Notes under the pieces: model-generated
Seen by the model: the letters and a program-made list of their open reading frames with translations, nothing else
Databases searched by the model: none
Told to the model about the DNA's origin: nothing
Position numbers and translations under genes: made by a program
Origin: Gammaproteobacteria bacterium
GTDB lineage: Bacteria; Pseudomonadota; Gammaproteobacteria; UBA1113
Length of the DNA: 38,777 bases
Direction: 5' to 3'
NCBI GenBank assembly: GCA_009885935.1
Contig: VFJT01000055.1
Span: 1-38,777 of the forward strand
Shown here: positions 17,067-25,543 of the stretch, one piece after another
Layout: each line of letters opens with the position of its first letter
How positions within the stretch are numbered: position 1 is the stretch's first letter

Positions 17067-17534
17067 TTAGTCTTCCTTAAATTGCGCTAACCATTGTTCC
17101 AAGATTAATTTAGCCGCCAAACTATCTATGGCCGTTTTTTTTAAGGCCTTATAACCGCCACTCTCAAAAACTTGCGCACGAGCTTCTGCTGAGGTTAAAC
17201 GTTCATCGGCGACATAAACGGGTACAGTAAAACGATCTTTTAATGCGATTGCAAAGGCGGTTGCCTCTTTCGTGATCCATTGCGCTTTACCATCCATATG
17301 CACGGGAATACCCACGACCAAGGCGAAGGGGCGCCATTGCTTAATTAAAACCGCTATACTCGCCCAATCGATTTCATCTTTAACGCGATATACTATCGAT
17401 AACGGCGATGCGCTGCGCGTTAATAACTGCCCCACCGCGACCCCTATTTTTTTTGTTCCATAATCAAAGCCCAGCGCAACCCCTTGTGGTTTGGCTGGCT
17501 CTTGCCAGTAACTAGGCAATAGCGTATCAGGCAT
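17067..17534 (-). CDS. ruvX: RuvX/YqgF, putative pre-16S rRNA nuclease
   Basis: This 155-residue RNase H-fold protein has the three expected acidic motifs: [14 protein letters not shown] at residues 22-35, [11 protein letters not shown] about 108-118, and [13 protein letters not shown] at the C-terminus. The E. coli family member is linked to maturation of the 16S rRNA 5' end; a Holliday-junction resolvase role was proposed earlier. The start overlaps the yqgE 3' end by 8 bases, so translation is coupled. It has about 15 more N-terminal residues than the shortest homologues. Confidence 0.92.
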   Translation of the reverse strand: MPDTLLPSYWQEPAKPQGVALGFDYGTKKIGVAVGQLLTRSASPLSIVYRVKDEIDWASIAVLIKQWRPFALVVGIPVHMDGKAQWITKEATAFAIALKDRFTVPVYVADERLTSAEARAQVFESGGYKALKKTAIDSLAAKLILEQWLAQFKED

Positions 17535-18099
17535 GACCTACATCATCCGACAAATTATCTGGATTAAAGCCTAAACTTTTGATGGCACGCTGCCACCGTT
17601 CAGAAAAAGGGGTTTCAAAAATAATATCCACTGTCGCAGGTGCCACCAACCAATCATTATCAGCAAGTTCTTTTGCTAACATATCGCTGGTCCAGCCAGA
17701 ATAGCCTAAGACCACCAACGCTTCTTTAGGTCCTTCATTACGTGCCATCGCTTGTAAAATATCTTGTGAAGAAGTAACCGCCACCGCATCACACACCGTT
17801 AACGTGGATTGCCAAGATTGTTGCGGTTTATGCAAGACAAAGCCGCGATCCGGTTGCAACGGCCCCCCTAATAATACTGTGGAAGATAATTGCAGATTTT
17901 TATCGACTTCAATCCGCATTTCAGAAAAAACATCTTTCAGTTGCATATCCAGCAAGGGGCGATTAATCATTAATCCCATAGCGCCGTCCTCACTGTGCGC
18001 GCAAATATACACTACAGTACGGTGAAAATGCGAATCATCCAACTCCGGTGTGGCGATGAGAAATTTATTAGACAGGTTAAATGTGTCGTCTTCTTTCAT
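17527..18099 (-). CDS. yqgE: YqgE/AlgH family protein
   Basis: This 190-residue protein shows the family pattern from start to end: FLIATPELDDSHFHRTVVYI, then GAMGLMINRPL, VLLGGPLQPDRGFVLHK and LGYSGW. YqgE/AlgH is a conserved bacterial protein of uncertain function encoded next to ruvX across gammaproteobacteria, as here. The ATG overlaps the stop of the small upstream gene (ATGA at 18096-18099), which couples their translation. No signal peptide is visible. Confidence 0.92.
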   Translation of the reverse strand: MKEDDTFNLSNKFLIATPELDDSHFHRTVVYICAHSEDGAMGLMINRPLLDMQLKDVFSEMRIEVDKNLQLSSTVLLGGPLQPDRGFVLHKPQQSWQSTLTVCDAVAVTSSQDILQAMARNEGPKEALVVLGYSGWTSDMLAKELADNDWLVAPATVDIIFETPFSERWQRAIKSLGFNPDNLSDDVGHA

Positions 18100-18251
18100 G
18101 CAGCTTCTGATTTGGCCATATCGCGTAAACGATTAAGATGTTCATATTCTTTGCGTTCTTTATTTTGACTTTCCGACTCGGGCACTAAGTGTCTTAGCTC
18201 TACTAAAAAGAGATCTATTTCACTGACATACTGTTTATTCCGTTTTTTCAA
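18096..18251 (-). CDS. small conserved-looking protein upstream of yqgE
   Basis: The open frame reaches 18317, but its first part would be read through a palindromic repeat. A TTG at 18249-18251 with GAGAGG six bases upstream gives a 51-residue protein, which I prefer. It begins MKKRNKQYVSEIDLFLVELR and ends NRLRDMAKSEAA. It is charged and helical, with no membrane segment. Small proteins with a similar YVSEID-FL opening and a LRD near the end occur in Legionellales, from memory; no function is known to me. The ATGA overlap with yqgE makes it the first gene of the pyr operon. Confidence 0.6.
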   Translation of the reverse strand: MKKRNKQYVSEIDLFLVELRHLVPESESQNKERKEYEHLNRLRDMAKSEAA

Positions 18252-18272
18252 TATATACCTCTCATCATGGTT

Positions 18273-18335
18273 TCGTAGGGGCGGGCCCCCGTGTCCGCCC
18301 AAACATAGGGCAGACACGGGGGTCTGCCCCTACGA
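18273..18335. repeat. palindromic repeat, CGTAGGGGC family (copy C)
   Basis: Complete copy: outer arms TCGTAGGGGC and GCCCCTACGA, with two inner hairpins (GGGCGGGCCCCCGTGTCCGC and GGGCAGACACGGGGGTCTGC). It lies between the dsbG-like gene and the small gene that opens the yqgE-pyr operon. The operon promoter must be inside it, beyond it, or shared with the upstream gene. Confidence 0.85.
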
Positions 18336-18361
18336 CAGATTCAGAATGACGGATAACACTG

Positions 18362-19201
18362 CTAAGGTTTAGCGGCACTATTCACCAAGTCTTTTAACTG
18401 TGGCTCTGGCAGTGCACCCATAACGGTATGCGCCTTACCTTGCGCATCTTGAAAAATAATAACTGGCGTTACCGTAAATTGGTGATCCGACATAAACTTC
18501 ATGTTGCCTGCAAATTTAGCTTTCAGATCTGCAGATGGTTTATCTACAGGCTTAATCCCACCTTGTTCTTTAGCAGAATTAAATTGGCTTTCATTTTGTT
18601 TTAACAACGCCCCTGGATCCTTGGCATTGATAATCGCCATGGCCATACCTGGGCTCGATGGGCGCAAGAAGCCAACCAAAATCCAACGAATCGCCAAATC
18701 GCCTTTGTCTACATAAGGACGGGTATCGCTATAAAACTTGTGGCAAGCTGAGCAATTAGGATCACCTATAGCGTAAATAACATGTTTAGCATTAGCGGAA
18801 CCATCTAAAACCCAGGCTGTTTTAGCGGCATTTACCCATGCTTTTTGAGCAATCTCACCATTCACGTATTTTTCGGTATCGCTGGAGGTATGGCTTTGAC
18901 CATCGGCAGTGATTACATTACCAACGATAACGTATTGGGCATTTTTATCTACATAGATGACCGCTTTTTGCCCTTGTGGTGACGTCACCACTAAGCCGAC
19001 CAAATCTCCAGGCCCTGCAAATTGTTTGACCACTTTAATTTGCCCTTGGGTCACTTTTTGTACTAAATTTTTATAGCTATCTTGTATCCCTGTAGTGGCT
19101 GATTTAGGCGCAACGGGCGCAGTTTCAGCAGCTAAACAAACCGTCGAAGTAGCCAGCAATACACTGGCGGCGGTTATCATCAGGCGGGTGCGGAGTGTCA
19201 T
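18362..19201 (-). CDS. periplasmic DsbG/DsbC-like thiol:disulfide protein
   Basis: This 279-residue protein has a clear signal peptide (basic MTLRTR, hydrophobic core, cleavage near LAA-ETAP). An N-terminal DsbC/G-like dimerisation region precedes a thioredoxin fold whose active site is CSAC (Cys150, Cys153) in YAIGDPNCSACHKFY. The cis-proline loop is TVTPVIIF, and FLRPSSPGMAMAI matches DsbG-type proteins. It would act as a disulfide isomerase or a reductant of single cysteines in the periplasm. CSAC is unlike the usual CGYC (DsbC) or CPYC (DsbG). It stands alone between an orphan gene and a repeat. DsbG-like is the best label; DsbC function is possible. Confidence 0.8.
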   Translation of the reverse strand: MTLRTRLMITAASVLLATSTVCLAAETAPVAPKSATTGIQDSYKNLVQKVTQGQIKVVKQFAGPGDLVGLVVTSPQGQKAVIYVDKNAQYVIVGNVITADGQSHTSSDTEKYVNGEIAQKAWVNAAKTAWVLDGSANAKHVIYAIGDPNCSACHKFYSDTRPYVDKGDLAIRWILVGFLRPSSPGMAMAIINAKDPGALLKQNESQFNSAKEQGGIKPVDKPSADLKAKFAGNMKFMSDHQFTVTPVIIFQDAQGKAHTVMGALPEPQLKDLVNSAAKP

Positions 19202-19309
19202 AATATAGGGGTCCTTGTTATCAAAAAAAGTATCTAATCATATGCTGTCGTTTTGGGGCTGTCAAGGTGAGTTTATAGACAAACTTTCAGCAGCTATACT
19301 CATTTGCAG

Positions 19310-21847
19310 CTAGGGTCTTGCACGCATTGATTCTTGTGGTAAGGGCAGCATAGTGGGGGTGCCTCCGTCAACGAGCACCTTTTCTTTGATAAGGGTGCGC
19401 AGGAATTCGTCTATAACGCCTTTTGTTTCTTTCTCCTTCAAAACAGGGCTAGCCCGTGAGTACAGTGAAAACAATGATTTTTTCGACATAGCCTTTGCCT
19501 TTTCTAATCGTTCAAGAAATGCTTTCACGTACTGAGTCGAAAGATACAGAACATCTGCTGTTCCAGAATTGTTCTTTGTTAAGCCCGAAAACATGGACTC
19601 AAACGAATAGACTTCGCCCGTTGAAATGGCTTCTTTAAACCAGCCGGATAAGTCTTCTGCGCATGCCTGAATTTGCTCCTCTGTGTACTCCATCCCTGTT
19701 TGGGTAGCAAGGGTTCTGATCAATTCACTGAAAGAGATATGGTTTTCCAGCGCGGAAGAAGACGTATCCGCTTCATTATACGGTACTGCTACACAGTCAA
19801 GAAGACGACGATGATAATCGGCCATGATCTCTAGTTGCTCTTGGTATAGTTTCAGAACTTCTACGCTACCCTCTAGTGCCGCTTGCATTGTATGCGGCAA
19901 TTTATCTACCCTATAATGTTGCGGGTCGTAGACGCTACAATTATCTGATGATTTTTTAATCATAGTGTTACGCCACTGTTCTTCAATGTCGCTAATTTTG
20001 CTTAGATCGTCATCGCTAGGCCGCCAATAGTTTAAAACGAGGCGCCATATTGTTTTAAGCGCCCCTACCCAGACGTCTCGAATGCTGCTTTTGTTTATTC
20101 CAACGTTGATATTATGGAATCTTTCAAGGAGAAATTTATTTAAAAAGGGGCGATCAAGAAGTTTCGCAAGCTCTTTTTTGCTTCCAACAATAAGAGCCCC
20201 GTCACTGAAAAGGTCACGTCGTATTTCATCGTTTTCTGTTAAAAATTCCACCGAAAAGCTATACCAGATCCTTTCCCGGAGCGTTTCAACCAAGCCATTC
20301 TTCTTTGCAATTGGCATTAAGCTGCTATCTTCACAAATGTACCTATTTACTACGGGCGAGTCTAGCTCCAAGAGTTTATGCAAAAATTGCAGTTGTTGCC
20401 CTGCCGATAAACGATCTGTTAATGTATCCATAAATGCAGAATCTAATAGAGCCAGCACCTGTTTTGTGTTCAAGCAGAGAAGAATAGACAATATTTTATC
20501 AAAAAGCACACATACGCGTTCATTTCCCAGTAAGTTAAGCCATTTTTCCACGGGACATTTCTTCTCATCGTCTTTTACCGCACACAAAAAACGGTTGCCT
20601 GCGGGCGATTGTAGGAGTAGATCGAATAGGGCGTTTAATTCCTCCTCTGCCTCTTGTTGTATCAGTTCAGAAGAGCGTTGGTGTACAAGGAGGAATGCTG
20701 TTTTTGTCGCCGCAGTAGAAAGAGGTATATTTCTTTTAAGCAATGTCTTAAGATGTTGATGCAATGCTTGCTGCAAGTCTGTAGGTGCTACTTTTAGTTT
20801 TGAGGGTACTTGAATTTCATCTTCATCTTTATCTTTATTTTCATCATCGTTCGAAAGCCAAAAACGTATTCTCTCAAGGATACCCTTGTTTTCCCTTAGT
20901 ATAGCTTGGTAGGAAAGTTCATGATAGAGCCAACGCTGTATTTTAAGCAAGGTGTTCGCTTCCTCTTCTGAGGATGTATCATGTGTTGTGAAGATATATT
21001 CGAAAAAATTATAGTTTTGTTGTAACGCGTAGCGAAGAAAATCAAATTTTTCTTGTTCTGGATTAGCATAAGGAAATTTTCCGGTGGGCCGCCCATTGGC
21101 TATGGCTTCTATGTAGGCTTCAACGTCCAGGCCTTTTGGGCTGGGCATTTCTTCCTTAAGATAGCGTAAATTTTCCGCCAAAGCGGGAAGCAGCCTTTCA
21201 TCCGAAGACTTGCCCAATAGCATTTTGGCTTTTATCGGGTTGAATTCTTTTTTAAGCATAAGCTTGTAAAAATATTCTTTCACTGGGGCGCTTATTCTAG
21301 GGTTAACATCTGCAGCTGAATTAAAAAAATCTGCAGAACATTTTTTTACAGTGCGTTCATCACCAAATGAAAAATTAAAAAGAAATAAGTATGCTTCGAA
21401 TAGATCGGTTTTTGTTTTAGAAACAGCGGCTCCCAATATAAGGGGGCTTACAGATTCCTCTTTTAAAGATGAAGAAAAGCCTAATGGTGACGGCCGCAAC
21501 TCATACTCATAAGAACCGTTTTTAGGAGGGGTGCGTTTTTTTCCTGTTGTAGGCCCTGAAATGGAAGTACCCGGAGGCGTTTTTGCTTTCTGACTTGCAG
21601 CGCGCGGGAGTTTAGATGAACAACTTTGGGCCATATCTGCGGGTTTGGGAAATGCTTTTGGTACAGAAGCGCTGGTTGCTGAAGACCTTCTAGGTGAGAC
21701 AGCGGCACTGCTCAATGGACCGCTAAAAAATCTTTGAGCAGTAGCGGTAGACAAAGGGGGCGAGTTACTGCTAGAAAACACGGGGACAACGGTTCGCTCT
21801 ACGTTCTCTTCCTCTTCCTCTTCATTTTTATTTTTATTTTTTCCCAT
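19310..21847 (-). CDS. hypothetical 845-aa protein, effector-like
   Basis: No domain is recognised. AGGA lies about 9 bases before the ATG. Residues 1-15 are Lys/Asn then poly-Glu (KNKNEEEEEENVER). Residues 25-125 are Ser/Pro/Lys-rich and disordered. From about 140 on, the protein is alpha-helical with many Leu/Glu/Lys, resembling an armadillo/HEAT-like helical solenoid without clear repeats, and it ends MLPLPQESMRARP. There is no signal peptide or membrane segment. Five perfect 9-bp repeats lie 64-108 bases before the start codon. The architecture (disordered N-terminus, long helical body, no homologue I can name) suits a secreted effector, which is inference. Confidence 0.7.
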   Translation of the reverse strand: MGKNKNKNEEEEEENVERTVVPVFSSSNSPPLSTATAQRFFSGPLSSAAVSPRRSSATSASVPKAFPKPADMAQSCSSKLPRAASQKAKTPPGTSISGPTTGKKRTPPKNGSYEYELRPSPLGFSSSLKEESVSPLILGAAVSKTKTDLFEAYLFLFNFSFGDERTVKKCSADFFNSAADVNPRISAPVKEYFYKLMLKKEFNPIKAKMLLGKSSDERLLPALAENLRYLKEEMPSPKGLDVEAYIEAIANGRPTGKFPYANPEQEKFDFLRYALQQNYNFFEYIFTTHDTSSEEEANTLLKIQRWLYHELSYQAILRENKGILERIRFWLSNDDENKDKDEDEIQVPSKLKVAPTDLQQALHQHLKTLLKRNIPLSTAATKTAFLLVHQRSSELIQQEAEEELNALFDLLLQSPAGNRFLCAVKDDEKKCPVEKWLNLLGNERVCVLFDKILSILLCLNTKQVLALLDSAFMDTLTDRLSAGQQLQFLHKLLELDSPVVNRYICEDSSLMPIAKKNGLVETLRERIWYSFSVEFLTENDEIRRDLFSDGALIVGSKKELAKLLDRPFLNKFLLERFHNINVGINKSSIRDVWVGALKTIWRLVLNYWRPSDDDLSKISDIEEQWRNTMIKKSSDNCSVYDPQHYRVDKLPHTMQAALEGSVEVLKLYQEQLEIMADYHRRLLDCVAVPYNEADTSSSALENHISFSELIRTLATQTGMEYTEEQIQACAEDLSGWFKEAISTGEVYSFESMFSGLTKNNSGTADVLYLSTQYVKAFLERLEKAKAMSKKSLFSLYSRASPVLKEKETKGVIDEFLRTLIKEKVLVDGGTPTMLPLPQESMRARP

Positions 21848-21910
21848 ATCACCATCCTATTAATCTTATTAACCCAGGAAAACCCAACACAAAAGTAAAT
21901 TTTAAATTTA

Positions 21911-21955
21911 AAAAGAATTAAAAGAATTAAAAGAATTAAAAGAATTAAAAGAATT
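21911..21955. repeat. five perfect tandem copies of AAAAGAATT
   Basis: Five identical 9-bp units with no interruption. The array lies 64-108 bases upstream of the 845-residue gene, where a promoter would be. Changes in copy number by slipped-strand pairing would alter promoter spacing. The remaining spacer to aroQ (21956-22239) holds no gene; a C6-T6 run is at about 22151. Confidence 0.95.
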
Positions 21956-22239
21956 CGGGGATTATTTTTCAACAACTCGGCCGAAAGCGGCAGAGATTTC
22001 TCTCTTTAAAATCTGCTTTATGTGAAAACTGTACAATAATCCCTGTAAAAATGCAACTTGATCTTTATGCCTGTTGAAAACATTCTCTTGAAGCTTAGAC
22101 TTTTAAGTTTATGCCTGCGACAAGCTGCTGGGAAATAAATTATACTCATAACCCCCCTTTTTTGCAGCCAACGTCTGGGAACTAGACACGATCGTGCAAT
22201 AATGGCATAATTGCAAAATTGTGGTTTGAGGAATAAATT

Positions 22240-22677
22240 GTGCACATATTGGTAATAAATGGTCCGAATTTGAACTTATTAGGGCAGCGCGAACCCGAAC
22301 GCTATGGCAAACAAACTTTAGCGGATATCACGGCATCCCTAGATAAACTCGCGCTAGAATTGGGAGTCAGCTTATCCCATTTTCAAAGCAATGCCGAACA
22401 TGAGTTAATAGCCACTATCCAAGCCGCACGCAACCGGGCCAATTTCATCCTCATCAACGCCGCCGCTTATACGCATACCAGCATCGCCTTGCGCGATGCT
22501 TTATTAGCGGTGCAGATCCCTTTTATAGAAGTGCATCTATCCAATGTGTATGCTAGAGAATCTTTCAGGCAACATTCTTACCTAAGCGATATTGCGGTCG
22601 GTATTGTTGCAGGTTTAGGGCCGGTGGGTTACGAATGCGCCTTGCGCGCTGCCCATCATGAATTAACAACAGTCTGA
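22240..22677 (+). CDS. aroQ: type II 3-dehydroquinate dehydratase
   Basis: AroQ removes water from 3-dehydroquinate in the shikimate pathway. At 145 residues it has the usual type II length. Active-site blocks are present: [17 protein letters not shown] with the catalytic Tyr, [24 protein letters not shown] with the catalytic His, and EVHLSN. The start is GTG, with AGGA about 8 bases before it. It is the first gene of the conserved gammaproteobacterial aroQ-accB-accC cluster, with accB starting 11 bases after the stop. Confidence 0.95.
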   Translation: MHILVINGPNLNLLGQREPERYGKQTLADITASLDKLALELGVSLSHFQSNAEHELIATIQAARNRANFILINAAAYTHTSIALRDALLAVQIPFIEVHLSNVYARESFRQHSYLSDIAVGIVAGLGPVGYECALRAAHHELTTV

Positions 22678-22688
22678 GGAGAGCGAAC

Positions 22689-23147
22689 TTGCCAATGGAC
22701 GTACGAAAAATAAAAAAACTCATCGATTTAGTCAATGAGACGGGTATCTCTGAATTGGAAATCAAGGAAGGAGAAGAATCGGTACGCATTACACGGCATG
22801 GCCATGTTAATCCTGCGCCTATGCATCCCTACACGGCACACGCGGCCGCAGCTGCGCATCACCCTGCTGCAGCGATAGAAACCGCTGCAGAAACGCCAGC
22901 GGTCGAAGTCAGCGGTCATACGGTTCATTCACCGATGGTGGGTACGGCTTATTTATCCCCCTCCCCACAAGCACCTGCCTTTGTTAAAATAGGCGACCCT
23001 GTACAAGTGGGTGATGTGTTGTGTATCGTTGAAGCGATGAAGATGTTCAATCAAATTGAAGCAGACGCTACCGGTGTGATCAAATCCATCTTGATCGAAA
23101 ATGGCCAGCCTGTAGAATTTGATCAACCCTTGTTTATCATTGAATAA
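22689..23147 (+). CDS. accB: biotin carboxyl carrier protein of acetyl-CoA carboxylase
   Basis: AccB carries the biotin that AccC carboxylates for malonyl-CoA synthesis. The 152 residues comprise an N-terminal helix region ([20 protein letters not shown]), an Ala/His/Pro linker (about 40-75), and the biotinyl domain with the acceptor Lys118 in EAMKMF. The TTG at 22689 lies 5 bases after AGGAGAG and is preferred; the ATG two codons on (22695) is the residue most homologues start with and is possible. It is co-transcribed with aroQ and accC. Confidence 0.95.
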   Translation: MPMDVRKIKKLIDLVNETGISELEIKEGEESVRITRHGHVNPAPMHPYTAHAAAAAHHPAAAIETAAETPAVEVSGHTVHSPMVGTAYLSPSPQAPAFVKIGDPVQVGDVLCIVEAMKMFNQIEADATGVIKSILIENGQPVEFDQPLFIIE

Positions 23148-23158
23148 CGGGAAGTGTT

Positions 23159-24505
23159 ATGTTTAATAAAGTTGTTATTGCCAATCGCGGTGAAATTGCG
23201 CTCCGTATTTTGCGTGCTTGCAAAGAATTAGGCATACAAACCGTTGCTGTACACTCCAAAGCCGATGGCGATCTACTGCATGTACGCTTAGCCGATGAAT
23301 CCGTGTGTATAGGTGGCACCAGTGCTACAGACAGTTATCTCAACATTCCGGCTATTATCAGCGCCGCTGAAATTACCGATGCCAATGCGATACATCCCGG
23401 TTATGGTTTTTTAGCGGAGAATGCGAATTTCGCCGAACAGGTGGAAAAGAGTGGTTTTACTTTCATTGGCCCTAGGGCCGATTCCATTCGTCTCATGGGC
23501 GATAAAGTATCCGCTATTGCCGCCATGAAACAAGCCGGCGTGCCCTGTGTACAGGGATCCGATGGCGCCTTATCCGAGGATGACGGCGAAAATTTAAAGA
23601 TTGCGCGTGAGATAGGCTATCCGGTTATCATTAAAGCTTCCGGCGGTGGCGGCGGTAAAGGGATGCGCGTCGTGCGCAGCGAAGCGGCACTCATCAATGC
23701 CATTAGTCTAGCGAAAAGCGAAGCAGAAATGAATTTCGGCAACGCCACTGTTTATATGGAACGCTTTCTCGACAATCCACGCCATATTGAAATTCAAGTG
23801 TTAGGCGATGGCGCGGGCAAGGCTATTCATTTGGGTGAACGCGATTGCTCTATGCAACGTCGTCATCAAAAAGTATTAGAAGAAGCCCCTGCTCCGGGTA
23901 TCACTGAAAAACAACGACATCACATAGGCAAACGCTGTGTGCGCGCTTGCGAAGAAATGCGTTATCGCGGTGCGGGTACCTTTGAGTTTTTATACCAAGA
24001 TGGCCATTTCTTTTTTATTGAAATGAATACGCGTATTCAAGTGGAACATCCCGTCACCGAATTGGTCACTGGCGTTGATTTAATACGCGAACAACTGCGC
24101 ATCGCTGCGGGTTTAGGTTTATCCTATAAACAATCCGATATACGCATGCGCGGCCATGCTATAGAATGCCGCATCAATGCCGAAGATCCCATTAAATTTA
24201 CCCCCTCTCCAGGCCAAATAAAATTGTATCATCCTCCAGGCGGGCCGGGCATACGCATGGATACCCATATTTATAGCAGTTATAAGGTTCCTCCTTATTA
24301 CGATTCCATGATAGGTAAATTGATCGCTTTTGGCGATACGCGTGCAGTGGCTATTGCACGCATGCGCAATGCCTTGGACGAAATTATCATCGACGGCATC
24401 AAAACCAATATTTCGCTACACCAACGTTTGATGCACGACGGTTATTTTCACGAAGGCGGCACCAATATTCATTATTTAGAGAAAAAGTTGGCGCAAGAGG
24501 ATTAA
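23159..24505 (+). CDS. accC: biotin carboxylase subunit of acetyl-CoA carboxylase
   Basis: AccC carboxylates biotin on AccB using ATP and bicarbonate. The 448 residues match the family end to end: [18 protein letters not shown] near the N-terminus, the ATP-grasp glycine loop [12 protein letters not shown] about residues 160-171, [20 protein letters not shown], and the metal and active-site block [17 protein letters not shown]. It follows accB after 11 bases. A terminator-like hairpin overlaps its 3' end. Confidence 0.96.
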   Translation: MFNKVVIANRGEIALRILRACKELGIQTVAVHSKADGDLLHVRLADESVCIGGTSATDSYLNIPAIISAAEITDANAIHPGYGFLAENANFAEQVEKSGFTFIGPRADSIRLMGDKVSAIAAMKQAGVPCVQGSDGALSEDDGENLKIAREIGYPVIIKASGGGGGKGMRVVRSEAALINAISLAKSEAEMNFGNATVYMERFLDNPRHIEIQVLGDGAGKAIHLGERDCSMQRRHQKVLEEAPAPGITEKQRHHIGKRCVRACEEMRYRGAGTFEFLYQDGHFFFIEMNTRIQVEHPVTELVTGVDLIREQLRIAAGLGLSYKQSDIRMRGHAIECRINAEDPIKFTPSPGQIKLYHPPGGPGIRMDTHIYSSYKVPPYYDSMIGKLIAFGDTRAVAIARMRNALDEIIIDGIKTNISLHQRLMHDGYFHEGGTNIHYLEKKLAQED

Positions 24506-24535
24506 TCGTTATTGTGTAACACCTTGCGCCTTTTT
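24490..24535 (+). terminator. Rho-independent terminator of aroQ-accB-accC
   Basis: GGCGCAAG (24490-24497) pairs with CTTGCGCC (24523-24530), followed directly by TTTTT. The left arm is within the last codons of accC and the loop is about 25 bases, longer than usual, but the stem and T-run are clear. Confidence 0.65.
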
Positions 24536-24594
24536 ATGTATCCAACCGTATCCATAAGACCGAATCCGCGCCCGCCAGGTCGCGGTTTTTCCCC

Positions 24595-24618
24595 CGCTCC
24601 CTGACGGTCTCGGCTCGG
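24595..24618. repeat. GCTCCCT family repeat (copy 2, half element)
   Basis: These 24 bases match 14779-14802 with two differences. The complementary right arm seen in copy 1 is not evident here. Confidence 0.55.
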
Positions 24619-24754
24619 ATAATTCATTTTTAGATCCATTTACCCTATAAGATTCTTGTTTTATACGATCGCCTTAATATTACCTTAATAATTAAGTAGT
24701 AGAATATACGTGTTCTTTTATAATTATTATTAGATTAAAATGAGGGGGTTTATT

Positions 24755-25405
24755 ATGGCAGCGGATACTAAAGAGTTTGGGGTTTGGGTTTGTAGGGAGC
24801 AACAGTCGCGCTCAAATCTCGTTAAAGTTAATGAAATAGTTTATAAGATGGATAATAGTTACATGGAAGGGAAAATGGAACTGCTGGTTGCATACAAACC
24901 CTTAGGGACCAATCATCCCGTTAGACTTACTCTCTCTCTAGATGATCTTGGCATAAAGGCACTTGCAGAGGACGCAGAAACTTCCGATGAAACACTCTCA
25001 GATGCGTTGCAGTGCGCGCTTCGAATTTATGTTGTCAATCTTGAGAAAAAAGCTTGGGCAATTGCCTTGCTAGAAAAATATAAAACGGAAAGAGTGGGAA
25101 TTGCAAGCGAATACAAAGTCTCCGCCTGTCTTTTAGGCTTTTTTAAGGACCCACTTTTACAACCCTTACAAGGCATACCTAAAAAAGATAAGTTGGCTGC
25201 TGTTGATAAGATACTTAAATACCTAGATGACTCAAAAACGCAGGTCTCACCTAATCTAGAGTTAAGTGAAACCGATATAAAAGCTTTAACCAATGGAAAA
25301 TTGGGAGACCGGATAGAAGAGATAGCCGCTGCAGATAAAGAGTTTAGCGCAGCATTTAAACTCGCTAAAAATAAACTGGTCTCTTCATCACCGCAACCTA
25401 GCTAA
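24755..25405 (+). CDS. hypothetical protein, 216 aa
   Basis: I do not recognise this protein. The frame opens at 24740, but the ATG at 24755 (MAADTKEFGV) has a strong GAGGGGG six bases upstream and is chosen. It is a soluble alpha/beta-looking protein: a beta-rich first 75 residues (FGVWVCREQ, EIVYKMDN, ELLVAYKPLG), then helices (SDALQCALRIYVVNLEKKAW, IALLEKY) and a Lys/Asp-rich C-terminus ending SSSPQPS. There is no signal peptide or membrane segment. It stands alone, between the accC terminator and a long hairpin (25412-25446). The AT-rich codons and lack of family suggest a lineage-specific gene. Confidence 0.6.
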   Translation: MAADTKEFGVWVCREQQSRSNLVKVNEIVYKMDNSYMEGKMELLVAYKPLGTNHPVRLTLSLDDLGIKALAEDAETSDETLSDALQCALRIYVVNLEKKAWAIALLEKYKTERVGIASEYKVSACLLGFFKDPLLQPLQGIPKKDKLAAVDKILKYLDDSKTQVSPNLELSETDIKALTNGKLGDRIEEIAAADKEFSAAFKLAKNKLVSSSPQPS

Positions 25406-25411
25406 AAAACC

Positions 25412-25446
25412 TGTGCAATAATGAAGTCGGACTTCATTATTGCACA
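25412..25446. repeat. perfect 16-bp palindrome with 3-base loop
   Basis: TGTGCAATAATGAAGT (25412-25427), loop CGG, then its exact reverse complement. AAACC stands on both sides, like a short target-site duplication. Reading leftward the stem is followed by GGTTTTTT, as in a terminator, but the only gene needing termination here reads rightward, where the flank is AAAA. Confidence 0.8.
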
Positions 25447-25543
25447 AAACCGCCCTAATGGATTTCATTGCCTTGCTATGTTAATATAAAAGCATAAAAA
25501 TAAGCTCTGCTGTATCAAAAATAACCGCTTTCTGGAGTAGCCT

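Noticed and set aside
18252..18317. N-terminal extension of the small gene upstream of yqgE
   Set aside because: It is translated from the palindromic repeat, and a TTG with a strong GAGAGG lies downstream of it.
21911..21955. CRISPR or iteron origin
   Set aside because: The units are contiguous 9-mers without spacers, no replication gene is nearby, and the location is upstream of an orphan gene.
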